DNA of 64,000 bases from NCBI GenBank assembly GCA_031310005.1, contig CM062388.1:930001-994000 (forward strand). Reading direction: 5' to 3'. The notes under the pieces are model-generated. The model was not told the origin of the DNA. It did no database searches and worked only from the letters and a program-made list of their open reading frames with translations. This document shows, one piece after another, positions 13,701-24,206 of the stretch. Made by a program: the position numbers and the translations under genes. Source of the stretch: Dactylellina haptotyla (taxonomy: Eukaryota; Ascomycota; Orbiliomycetes; Orbiliales; Orbiliaceae). Numbering within the stretch: the first letter of the stretch is position 1; each line of letters starts with the position of its first letter.

Positions 13701-16700
13701 AGTTCCTTTCCCAGGCCTCTGGAGAAACCATGACCATGACCTTGACCTTGCGCCGCTCGTTGGTAAAGATAATATTTTGCCTTGCATATTCAATTATTGA
13801 ACACGGAATATGAGTAAGCCCACCACCGGGCAACACATGCACCCCGGCTGAGGCCGATATGCAAGGGGAACGTTTATTTGCGTCTTTGTCTACACACCCC
13901 TTTTTTCAACCGAGAACAAAAAAAAAAGAGATCCACAACCAACGCAAAATAGATTGTTGAATATAATATCATTCGAACCTCGTATTCCTATCGTCCTGAA
14001 TAACCGAGGCGCAGGAACAGCCTGCTCCTCGAGGATGGTGGTGTTATTCTATCGATATTACTATTATCCAAATATTTCTCCTAATCCCTCTGCTTGCCCC
14101 TCTGCTCCACTTGCTCGTCTGCCCACAAGAACCACGAAGAAGCAACCGAAAATATTATAATTCTTACTGGGTTGAGCATACTCCATACCAATCGCAAATA
14201 TCAGTTAAAAAAAGAAGGAAAGTACAAAAAATGAAATATCTGCGTGATTGCGCTGTCTTACTAGAATCTCCGTGATATACCGTCCCTCCGGTCGTTTTAG
14301 TCACCTTCTACAACCGATGACTTCTTTTTCGACGTTTGTGCAACTGTGTTAGGAAAGACCCTTCAACTTACCAGGTATTGACCGATGTGCCTCTGTATTC
14401 TTCAAGCGATGATCCACGCGCCCAGAGTTCAAGCAAAGGAAGAAAATTCTAATAATCAAATCTTATTATAAAACATCACAATAGTAACTAAGCGTTCGAG
14501 CGAGACATGTTTTTTCTTAGGCGTTGTTTATTCCATCCCATCCATGCAAGACAAAACGAAAATGTAGAGCACTAGAAAATGTGAGCCACGTTTTTGGGAG
14601 CTAACGGGTTCTGTTTCGTCCGATTCGAATCCATCCACAACTGGGCAACACCAGCGTCTGGCAACGAGACTAAATCCATCCGTTTCTCGGCCCAACGCAA
14701 TATTTTTCTTGGTCGGGTGTCATAAGGCGAGACATCAGAGACAAAGAGTATATGTGTCCACGCTTTTGTAACTTTTGTTTCTTATTCTTACTACTGCCCA
14801 CGCAAGTAAATGCCCTCGAAGATCCCGAATACCCAAGTACTATTGTTTAAAAATAACAAAAGAACGACGTACCCCTAGCATTACCTCGTACCTCGTACGA
14901 TATACCTAGCTTAGAAGATGTGTAAAGAAAAAACCAGGCTAGGTGGTATTTAGGACCCAGGTTTGGTTGTTTCGAAGAACGAGAAAGACGCTACCTGGAA
15001 GGAAGCTAAGGAACACGCTTTTTTTTTTCTCGTCGCAGACAACTTGCGGCTCGTGGTTTCGAGATGCGATGATCGCGGGAGGCATTCACCCCATCCGGCT
15101 TCAGGTATCCGAGGTTATCATAACTATCTTCTTGCGAAAAGACTTCGGTAAACACCGCCGCCCGGGCGCTAGGAAAGTCTAGCTTGCACTAGTATGATAC
15201 GATGAAATTCGAGGGTGACCAAAGGGACGGAATACTCCCTGAGGGATCATGAAACGTGCGTGTTGGATTTTTTGGAAATCCTTCCATTTTGCTCGCGTGA
15301 ACTTGGTTTGGCGCATGTTGTGATTCCTTTTCTTTTTTCCATTTTTCAGTATTTCCCAACTCCAAGGTAGCGAACAATGTTACAATCAATGACAAAAAGG
15401 ATTCTCTGCTTCGTGTCCACGTTTTCACGAGATAAGGCAGGACCCTGTGTGCTAGGGCAGGAAGCGGTTTGGGGTTCCAGCTTTTTTGATGCCTTAAATA
15501 TAGAAATATGCCTAATGCGGAATCTGGAAGTTCTAGCCCAGTGTGTTGTTGTAACGTTGAGGAAGCTGGGGAAAGTATAGACGGCGATTGTGCTGCTGTG
15601 GGGACTGCCTGCATGCAGGCTGTCAATGTTACCGTGACACATGACAGATGGTATCTTTGAATTGGAGAGTTGGGTGATTATTATTAGACAAATTTGCAAA
15701 GAAAGCACCATTTGGTCATTTAAAGTTGAGAGGAATATAATTAATATTAAACTGCGAGGGGTATAGAGGTTCATACAAGGAAGTCTTTGGTTTGACAATA
15801 CGTGTACACGTACACATATTGGTATTGTAATTCAAAATATTTAGTAGATTGGACATTGGAAGATCGGGAAAATATCACTAATTTCTCAAGAATACCTGAT
15901 GCTTCTATCACATCATTTAGCTACGGAATCTAAGACATGCAAGTACAGAAAAGTGTAGGCAGTTGTTAGTTTCATTGCTAGATAGGCTGTAAGATATAAT
16001 AGCAGAATAGTTGCATTTGTTGGAAGGTCCAATTATTTAATGGTTGATAAAAAGTTAAAAGCTTTTAAGCAACATTTAAACTGTCTGAAAATTTACTCGA
16101 ACACATAATTTTGGGCTGGGTTCACTCAAATAATTGGGTTTAACCAACCTTTAACTTCAATAAAGCGGGCGATATTCGTTCTTTGGTATCTGTTGTTGCA
16201 ACCCCGAGTCTCCCTTGAAATCCATATTCAAAACCTCTCTCTAAGCTACGGATCTGCTACCCTAGTTCTTGGCAACAAGACTACCCTAGGGCAAACATCC
16301 AACTTGAAATATATAACTTTAAGTCCTTGCAAGTTCTCAACTAGAAATTCAATTACAGATTCTGGAAACCCTGGAGCGATCCACTTTCCTTTGACCCCTT
16401 CATGTATAATACTATCGGGAACTCGAGGGTAGGGATGGGATTTCAGTCGTGCCTTCTGATTTGACAATAATGACGGATCGGTTGGCATTTTCTTAGTTCT
16501 CGCAAGGGTGCCCAATGACTCTCTCAAATTGCAAAGTGAAGTGAATGATAGTAGAAACAAGTTAGATGCCAACTCCGCTACTGAAGAGGTACTCGCTCGT
16601 CAATTTTGCCACGGGCTTGGAAATACAAGAAATTATCTACCTATGAGTACTTCTCGCACCCAGTGGACCCCATGGACTCGCTTGAGCTCCCTGGAATTTG

Positions 16701-17199
16701 GTCTAGCAAACGTTCATGTTGTAATTTAGAGTAGTTGGGCATAATGATTCGAAACATCAGGCATATCGAGCAATATCTCTCGTCTGTTGATTAGCTTGAA
16801 AGGGATCTGAATATTGACATTTGACTATAGTTCTGCGAGCAAATAGCTTGATACATTGACAAGCGGGATAGTATGACAGCGGGCTCGGTGACAAGTAAGA
16901 CTCGAATAGCTTCGGGACAGTATTTGATACGGGATTTGTAACGGGAGAAAACGCCGACGACGTCTGAAGTTCTAACTGGCACGCTTGCATAGTGTCAAGG
17001 TGTAACATAAAGATAACTGAGAATTTCATCGGATAACTCTATTAAGAAATCCCAACCCCTTCATATTCGAAGTTGTACACACATTTTCGAGTAAATGAAT
17101 TGGGAGGCTCGGGTATATTTGTGAGAAAAGAAAGATAAAACGGCGCTTCGGACTACTGCCGGTTACCAAGATTTAATAATTCATTAACCTTATTTACCA
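10745..17199. other. 6.4 kb interval without a supported gene
   Basis: Open frames here are short (longest about 217 codons at 11351-12004) and compositionally biased. None shows a recognisable domain or a convincing splice structure. CT-rich and A-rich tracts are common between 11.3 and 14.2 kb, as in long fungal leaders. Base composition turns AT-rich after about 15.6 kb. The interval could hold leaders, a long noncoding transcript, or the promoter of the RA-PH gene. I cannot support a specific feature. Confidence 0.45.
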
Positions 17200-18318
17200 T
17201 TATCTGATAACTTCCAATCTCCCTAAAACCTGAAGATACTGTAAAAGTAAAGGATCTCTCCCAATACGGAATCTTTGCTTTATAAGCCACCAAGTCTCGC
17301 TCTTCCACAATTCCCCACTACTCATAGCGGCGGTGAATTCCGGTATAGCAGCTCTTGCGATTTGTGATCTGCTGCACTCCTTGAAATGCTCCGAATACTC
17401 AGACTTCGAATATAATCTATATTTCGACGGATGGAGATCTTGGTATCTATCATTGTGACCTCGCAAATCTGGATTGCATCCCTGACAGGAACGCCCCCAA
17501 TCGGGTTCTCCCGTCCTCGGATCTAAAAACGGTATATGAAGCATAGGTAGGGTACGAAATGGGTTCCTTGTTTCGTGATGCATGCTATGCTCGGACAGTT
17601 TCAGTTCCTCACGCATGGCTGGCGAGACGCGGACCAACCATATTCGCCTTTTGATTTTTCGTTCGTATGGCGCACAGTATACCCCCGGGATGCTATGGAG
17701 TGCAGGCGGGTCTCGGTCGATGTTTGCTTCGTTCAGGACACCATTGGCGCGGAGTGTGTCCACAGTGCGCTTTAGTCGCCATTGTGCAAAAGTGAGAAGG
17801 TTCGGCGAGTAGATAGCGCATGGCATGCAGCATCTTCTACCGCTTAGCAGGTCCAGAAGAGGTCCGAATTGTTGTTTGCATTCGTCGCAGACTTGCGAGC
17901 AAAGGGCGCTGTATATCTGTCGTGCGGTGTAATGGGATGCTGAGTATGTGCATAGTAATGCTCGCATGATGTCCAGACAGTGCGTTATGATTGATTTATA
18001 CGGGGTAAAATCGTCGATGGCGTCTCTGAATGTCCAGCTGACAGCCCTGCAGACTGTCAAGCTCTGCAGGTCGAGCTCTTCGAGGATTGCGTCGAACAGT
18101 TCGGCTGGGAGGGAGCTGAATGCTCCCAGCGGGTCTGGAATTGCATTGTCATTTTGTGAGATATGTCGCTGGTGGCGGCCGTTATCGAGTTCGCAGCGGT
18201 CTTGAAGGCGTGATGGTGACATGACTCTCCTGAGGAACCAATGTTTCCATGTTAATAGCTCCATTTCATGATCCGCCAATTCTGTATGCGAGGCCATATT
18301 TGCTCCCAGGTCGTCCAT
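17200..18318 (-). CDS. F-box protein with cysteine-rich (probable zinc-binding) segments
   Basis: Single-exon protein of 372 residues. An F-box lies at about residues 63-110 (FSSLPAELFDAILEELDL, then a CRAVSWTFRDA helix), the Skp1-binding module of SCF ubiquitin ligases. After it come two cysteine clusters. The first is CDECKQQFG...GRRCCMPC near 140-165, spaced like a zinc ribbon. The second is CQGC followed by HFKEC near 280-320. Many ascomycete F-box proteins carry a similar CxxC...CCxxC block after the box, but I know of no defined substrate. The gene stands alone, with its promoter on the far side of 18318 and an AT-rich 3' flank. The start was chosen because it is the first ATG of the frame and precedes the F-box by a plausible ~60-residue acidic/basic leader. 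Confidence 0.82.
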   Translation of the reverse strand: MDDLGANMASHTELADHEMELLTWKHWFLRRVMSPSRLQDRCELDNGRHQRHISQNDNAIPDPLGAFSSLPAELFDAILEELDLQSLTVCRAVSWTFRDAIDDFTPYKSIITHCLDIMRALLCTYSASHYTARQIYSALCSQVCDECKQQFGPLLDLLSGRRCCMPCAIYSPNLLTFAQWRLKRTVDTLRANGVLNEANIDRDPPALHSIPGVYCAPYERKIKRRIWLVRVSPAMREELKLSEHSMHHETRNPFRTLPMLHIPFLDPRTGEPDWGRSCQGCNPDLRGHNDRYQDLHPSKYRLYSKSEYSEHFKECSRSQIARAAIPEFTAAMSSGELWKSETWWLIKQRFRIGRDPLLLQYLQVLGRLEVIR

Positions 18319-20491
18319 GAACGGACTTCTTGTTGCAAGAGCTTGTTTGGAGGTATTCGAGTAGTCGTGTTGCGATGCACTGAGGCTCCAGAAAATGTAT
18401 TCAAGGGCGCGGTAAGACTCGCTCGGAGGGCGAGCTGATATTTAAATAGATCGATTTTACAATATTTCCCTCAGCTATTCGACTTGTAGTCGATCTTTTT
18501 TAGAAAAATTTCGAGGTGGCAATGCAATGGTGAAGGGGTCTTACTGTGCCGCTGGTCGAGATTGATGCCTGAGTAATCTCATCAGCAAGCACCTGCCGGT
18601 TTTCTGACGATAGTGGTGACTCATTCCCAGATACCCAGCACACGAAATTGGCCCTTATTTCAGATTGTATTTTATACTGCAATGGCGATTGTTTCTCGTT
18701 GGCCTGAGGAGAGACCCACCCAATATGAATCGAGACTACCAATTTGAGCTCTCTGGATCAACCGGTTTAGGAAATCGACTGAAACGGTGTTGCGTGAGGT
18801 CAAACTTCTGTTGTCCGGTCCCAGGAATATGGCTAAAACCCGGGTTACAGCCGAAGCGCATGGATTCGACGCGGGTGCAGCCGGGATGGTGTCTGATAAG
18901 GCTTAGAGGGGGTGTTATATTCCGACAGTATGTACTTCCACATGGGATAATATGGCAGCGGTTATGTCATACGTTGACGGTGTAGCGGTTGTGTAGATCT
19001 GGCAGTCGGTCTTAGTATAATGCTTGATATCTCATCAGCCCTCCCGCGGTACTCGACAGCTTCTGGTTGGGCTCTCTATCGCCATGCCGCCTGAATCACG
19101 GCGATAATGATCAGTGCTTGTTGTGCCGTAGTGAAGTTACGATGATATCGTCCTGGTAGTCTCCTACATGTTCGAGAGACCGAATAGACCCCTCACCTGC
19201 CCGTGCCGTCCTCGCTGAGCTGGTTGGCGGTGGAGGATGCGGTGGAGGATGCGGTTGAGATGGATCCCTGCTCTTTCGTTCTCGTTCCCGCACCTGCCAA
19301 CACGCCGCCTCCTCCTCCTCACCGCAGACGGTTCCGCCCCTCGACAACATCATCTCGCAATACCCTCACAGAAACCAGCCCGTAGACCCCGACTCTCCGC
19401 CTCTCTTCCCCCTCTTCGTTTGCTCTTTTACTGTAAGTCATTGTAGCTGGGAGGAAGCCTCGCTGTTTGGAGGTGGCCGGGATCCCAAGCTGCACAGTGC
19501 ACACACACACACTACCGAGAGACAGGAAGCTTCCAGAGATCAGGGTACTCAGGATCCACCGATACCTCTGCTTTCATGTGCTTTGCATACCACCTTTCCC
19601 CTTTCCTCCGCCTCTGACATCTTCTCCTCTACCGTCTGACGCACCTTTGCCCGCCGACACCCTCCCCATCGGATATCGATATCTGAGCTGTCTACCGTTG
19701 GCACCTGGCCCCGAATCCCGACGGCCATTCCGCATTGTTCAAACGGTACTAACCCCGACCTGCTCGTCGCCCTCGCAATCACCCGAGAATCGACATTTTG
19801 GAGCTTCCTTTCCATACTTACCACTTCTCAACATCTACTATCTTTCTCTCCACAGGGCGATACAGATCGCGTTCCGGTGGCTTCCTCTAACTCTCACCGA
19901 AAGTCACTTGAATCTCTTCTAGGAGCCCCTTCCTCCTCCTTTCCCGTATTTCTCCCTCGTCTGTAATCCAAAAGGCACAGGTCCGGTTGGCCGTTTCCCA
20001 AAAAGAGAAATCTCCGCCTCCACACACATCTCCCCTTTGTTATAGATTCAAGAGCACCTCTTGAGCCATTTTTACACTAGCCACAACACGACGGCCACCA
20101 CGAAAAAAAATATTCATTCGAGAAGCTTGAAGCGGGAGTTTGGTCACTTGGTTCGACTCTCTCCCCAACCCCCAAAAGAGAAAACCTGGCGAGCCGACGC
20201 CCTTTCTCAGACATCTCCCTCTCGGCAGACGAAGACGACAGCGATACCCACACCCTCGGACCGTCAGGTAATACCCCCACAGGAATCTCCGAAAGCGAAG
20301 CGGGCTCGGTCGTCGAGGAAGGCAGCTACAGCAGCTACAGCGGTAGCATCCGACTTTCCGAGTCCCGTTCTCGACCGCCACATCGCCGCAACCACAAGCG
20401 ACGAAGGATCGGGTCTCGAAGTCCCTCCGCGTCATCTCTACTCCGGAACCAGCTGCTCGGGGAAGCGGACAGTGCCATCACTAGAAGCAAG
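18319..20491. other. Shared upstream region of the F-box gene and GID7, with probable GID7 leader
   Basis: Pyrimidine-rich from about 19.2 kb, typical of a transcribed leader. A possible leader intron starts at the GTAAGT at 19433 and ends at the CCACAG near 19856. Two 12-base copies of GGTGGAGGATGC occur at 19229-19252. From about 20079 to 20491 the frame of GID7 is open without an ATG (see the separate finding). No independent gene is supported. Confidence 0.45.
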
Positions 20492-22587
20492 ATGAGGTTC
20501 GAGGATGAGTCGGACAAGCTGGTTAACAGTTCGACCACCAACGGGGCGTCTAGTCTGCCGCCGGCTAACGGTGCCGCTACCAACGGTGCTGGCAGCCGGA
20601 GGAATGGGAAGATGAAAGCCCAGAATGGGGATTCGGCGTCCAACGGTCACCTGGCGCCGGATTATTTTGGGCACGATAGAGAAGAGGTGACGAGGCTGAT
20701 CATACAGAGTTTGTACGATCTGGGGTATCACGATTCGGCCAGGCAGCTAGAGGAGGAATCCAGTTATCCGCTGGAGTCCAACGAGGCTACCCGTTTTCGG
20801 GATGCTGTTGAGAACGGACAGTGGAAGAAGGTGGAGGATCTGCTCAACGTTTTGGAACTACACGAGGATGCCGACAAAAATGTGGGTGATTATTCGGTAT
20901 TCGACTATCATTATATACATTCTAACTTTCTATAGGCTCTGCTGTTTGAGCTGCGGCAGCAGAAATTCCTCGAGTTACTGGAGAGCAAACAGCTTGGTCG
21001 AGCGTTGAAAGTGCTGAGGGAGGAATTGACGCCCTTGCACCATAACATTGACCAGTTGCATTTCCTATCTAGGTGAGAAACTAGTAATAACCTCTTTGTG
21101 TGCCTACCTGCTTTGCTGACTCGTATCCTACAGCTTAATGATGTTGTCACCCGATGACTTATTGGTACGTGCCGGCTGGGATGGAGCGAACGGAACCTCG
21201 CGAAAACAGCTTCTCAACAGTCTATCGAACGCTATATCGCCCTCCGTAATCATACCCGAACACCGACTGGCGACACTATTGCAGCAAGTCAAAGCGAACC
21301 AAATATCAAACTGCCTTTACCATAGTACCGATAATTCGCCGAGCCTTTACACTGATCACAAATGCGATCGAAGCCAGTTCCCGTCGCAGACCGTCGTAAC
21401 GCTCGAAGACCACACGAATGAAGTTTGGACCGTAGCGTTTTCACACGATGGCACCCGGCTGGCTACTGGATCGAAGGATTCGGCAGCTTTGATATATGAT
21501 GTTCGGGTAAGTGTTTTTGGACACCATGATTAAAAGCCATATGCTAACCAAGTCATATATAGACGTGGAACATAATATTCACTATGAAAGACCATACTCT
21601 CGGTGTCGCGTATGTATCTTGGTCGCCCGATGATCAATATCTAGTCACCTGCTCGAACGACAAAACCGCGAAGCTTTGGGATACCAAGGCAAGTTCTTGT
21701 TCATATATCAAAATCAACCATTGAACTTAAAACAGCTAACTAGAGGAAATAGACGGGAGAATGCCTCCGAACACTCTCAAAGCAGACTGAACCTGTCACC
21801 TGCTGCGCCTGGGCGCCAGACGGCAAGACCTTCGCAACCGGAAGCGTCGACAAATCTATCGTTCTGTGGAATCTGCAAGGTGAAGATTTACATCAGTGGT
21901 CGGGGAGTCGGATATACGATATAGTGATCACACCCGATGGCACAAGGTTAATCGCAATCTGCACGGAGCAGAAGATCCATATCTACGACTTGGCATCGCC
22001 GAAGAAGGAGGAGTTTTGTACACTGTTGATGAAGGCGCCGCTGACGAGTATTTCGGTGACGAAGGACTCGCGGTACGCAATCGTGAACATGGGAATCGGC
22101 AGCGAGCAGATACAGATGGTAGATTTAGAGCTACATGAAGAAGTGAGGACGTTTAAGGGCCACAAACAAGGGAAGTTTGTGATCAAGAGCTGTTTTGGGG
22201 GTGCAGATGAGAATTTTGTCGTCAGTGGGAGTGAAGGTAGGTGTTTCTGATTTTGTGAATCAACTATATCTGGGTTGGAGCTAACTGTGGCGTGGTAGAT
22301 TGCATGATTTACGTGTGGCACAAGGAGAACGGGTTGCTTATGGAGAGCTTGTCGGGCCACGAAGGGACTGTTAATTGCGTGGCATGGAACCCGACGAACC
22401 CACAGATGTTTGCGTCTGCTGGAGACGATAAGGTAGTCAGGATGTAAGCGCGCCCTCCTCTATTATTAAACCCGAATGCTTGGATCTTGTACTGACTGAA
22501 ATTTTGCTATCTAGTTGGTCTGTCAGCGGTGACACATTGAAGGGCAAAGAGCGAGAAGAGATTCTCGACGAAATGATTGATGAATAA
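20492..22587 (+). CDS. GID7: GID7/WDR26-type LisH-CTLH-WD40 protein of the CTLH/GID ubiquitin ligase
   Basis: Subunit of the GID/CTLH E3 ligase, which in yeast marks gluconeogenic enzymes for degradation. Gid7 drives higher-order assembly. Seven exons: 20492-20881, 20936-21072, 21134-21506, 21563-21688, 21753-22236, 22299-22443 and 22515-22587, giving 575 residues. A LisH motif (REEVTRLIIQSLYDLGYHDS, about 65-85) and a CTLH segment (ATRFRDAVENGQWKKVEDLL) are followed by LREELTPLHHN, the block shared with human WDR26. WD40 repeats then begin at LEDHTNEVWTVAFSHDGTRL. The fourth intron (21689-21752) starts with GC, not GT. The only nearby GT would shift the frame, so GC-AG is favoured. The reading frame stays open for about 138 codons before the chosen ATG with SR/Ser-rich sequence, so the true start may be upstream through a spliced leader exon. 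Identity is firm; the start is uncertain. Confidence 0.93.
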
Positions 22588-24206
22588 AGACCCTTCTTTG
22601 TTTAATAACCCTTGGCATCTTTGTATTTTGTTACTTTATGTTGGAGATACCACCGATCAAATGAAGTCGACGCCCCCGGTACCTTTTTCTTTTCTTTTTG
22701 ACACTACTAGGCTACCTTAGCTCAACGAAAGAGCAAGGTGGTCCTGTTACTACTATTGCATTTGTTTGGCATGAGGTTTCTTCTTTTTGGTTATTACTTC
22801 TAAATTGGGGAAACTTGGTGTTATAGTATATTAGGCTTTTTTCTTTGGGTTTTGGGGGGTGTTCTTTCTTCGTCTTTTGTATTGATGGTGGTGTATGGCT
22901 TGCGTGCATATATCTATATATTATACACATTTGGTACCTAGCTAGCTATGTGTAGCAACTATTGTATATTTTCTACTTGGTTTTACTCGTTGTAAAAGTC
23001 GATTTTGGGATGTTGGTATAACGAGCTCCGCGTGCTATTGCGGAAAAAGGTCTGACAAGAGTAGAAGCTTTGGAGAAAATAAGAGAGTTATCGATGCCGA
23101 TATCAAGTCCCGTTACTCTCGTGCTTTCTGGGTTAAAAAATCTTGCAAGGGCAGGTGTGTATCTCTTGATCTCTGATAGTAAGGTTTGCATTGAACTCGC
23201 GAGACCATACCCTGGTTTTGGAACAGTAAATAGGCTGGGTTTCGTGGGGGGCTAACTTTATTTGATGTTGGATTTTCTCTTTTGTTCGATTTCGGAATAG
23301 TGTCCGCCAAAAGAACCACAGGGACCACGCGAAAAACTTCAGGAACAAATGTAAGATTTAGGTCTTGAAGATTATCTACGAGGAGAAACGAGGAGGTCTT
23401 ACAGTCTCAAGATTAGAGTTCTTAATTGTATGAGTTATATGTGGCTGGAGTAGGATATAAGCACATTCCTAATCACTATGGTGCGGGCGCCACGAAGGGG
23501 TGGAAACTAGCCTCTTCGACCCACCGAACCCACTCATCCGTGGCTAGCGCGGAGGGTTTGCACTCTATCGTCTCATTTCCAGACATGATCAGACTAAGTC
23601 GCGGGAAGTCAGTTCTACCCGAGTCGGGAGGGCGGCTCCAATGTCTCCCCGCTGATGGAAACTAGCAAAGAGTCGGAAATTTTCTAAACACGAGATTCAC
23701 CAAAAGATTTGCGACAAATACTTTGCAACCGCTACTAGGAATATAATATTCCGAAAACCAGCCGTTCCACACGAGCTCTTTAGAACACTCCAATGGGGTT
23801 TGTACCAAGAACTCTTCTAGAAACCTCTGCCTTCCCTGCGGGGTAGTCTCGTTGCCTGATCGAGTGTATTGCTAGGGTCATACTCGTAAGCTATTCTAGA
23901 AGAAAAATGATAGCTGCAGAATGAGGGAGCCACCTGCCAACTCTTTGTTGTATGATCTAGATTTACCTTCTGCAGTGAGAGAATACCAGTATTACCGTTA
24001 CTATCCGATATAGATTTCACCCTAGAGAGCTTTCTATAAACTGCGACGTGCCCGCTGTTATCATCATGGATACTCAACAAGTACCACTCACTCTCTTTTA
24101 TCTTCAGCGTTTTGATATATACATATACCAAGTAGTCAAGTAAAGCAGCTTGGCTAATTATATATATCTATATATAAAATAGGCCCTGCCTAAGAAACCG
24201 TCCAAG
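22588..24206. other. Intergenic between GID7 and the rhamnosidase gene
   Basis: AT-rich with a T-rich GID7 3' flank. A GC-richer patch at about 23480-23665 lies 0.5-0.7 kb before the rhamnosidase start and includes the perfect palindrome described separately. No gene or RNA is supported. Confidence 0.5.
23618..23628. promoter_or_regulatory. Palindrome CCCGAGTCGGG, candidate Zn2Cys6 activator site
   Basis: Perfect 11-base inverted repeat containing CCG-N3-CGG, a half-site layout used by dimeric Zn2Cys6 fungal activators. It sits about 580 bp before the GH78 rhamnosidase start, in the only GC-rich patch of an AT-rich spacer. Rhamnosidase genes in other fungi are induced through a Zn2Cys6 factor. 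That this is such a site is inference from position and shape only. Confidence 0.3.

Noticed and set aside
15189-15626. 145-codon minus-strand open frame
   Set aside because: Overlaps another frame of the same strand and has no recognisable content.
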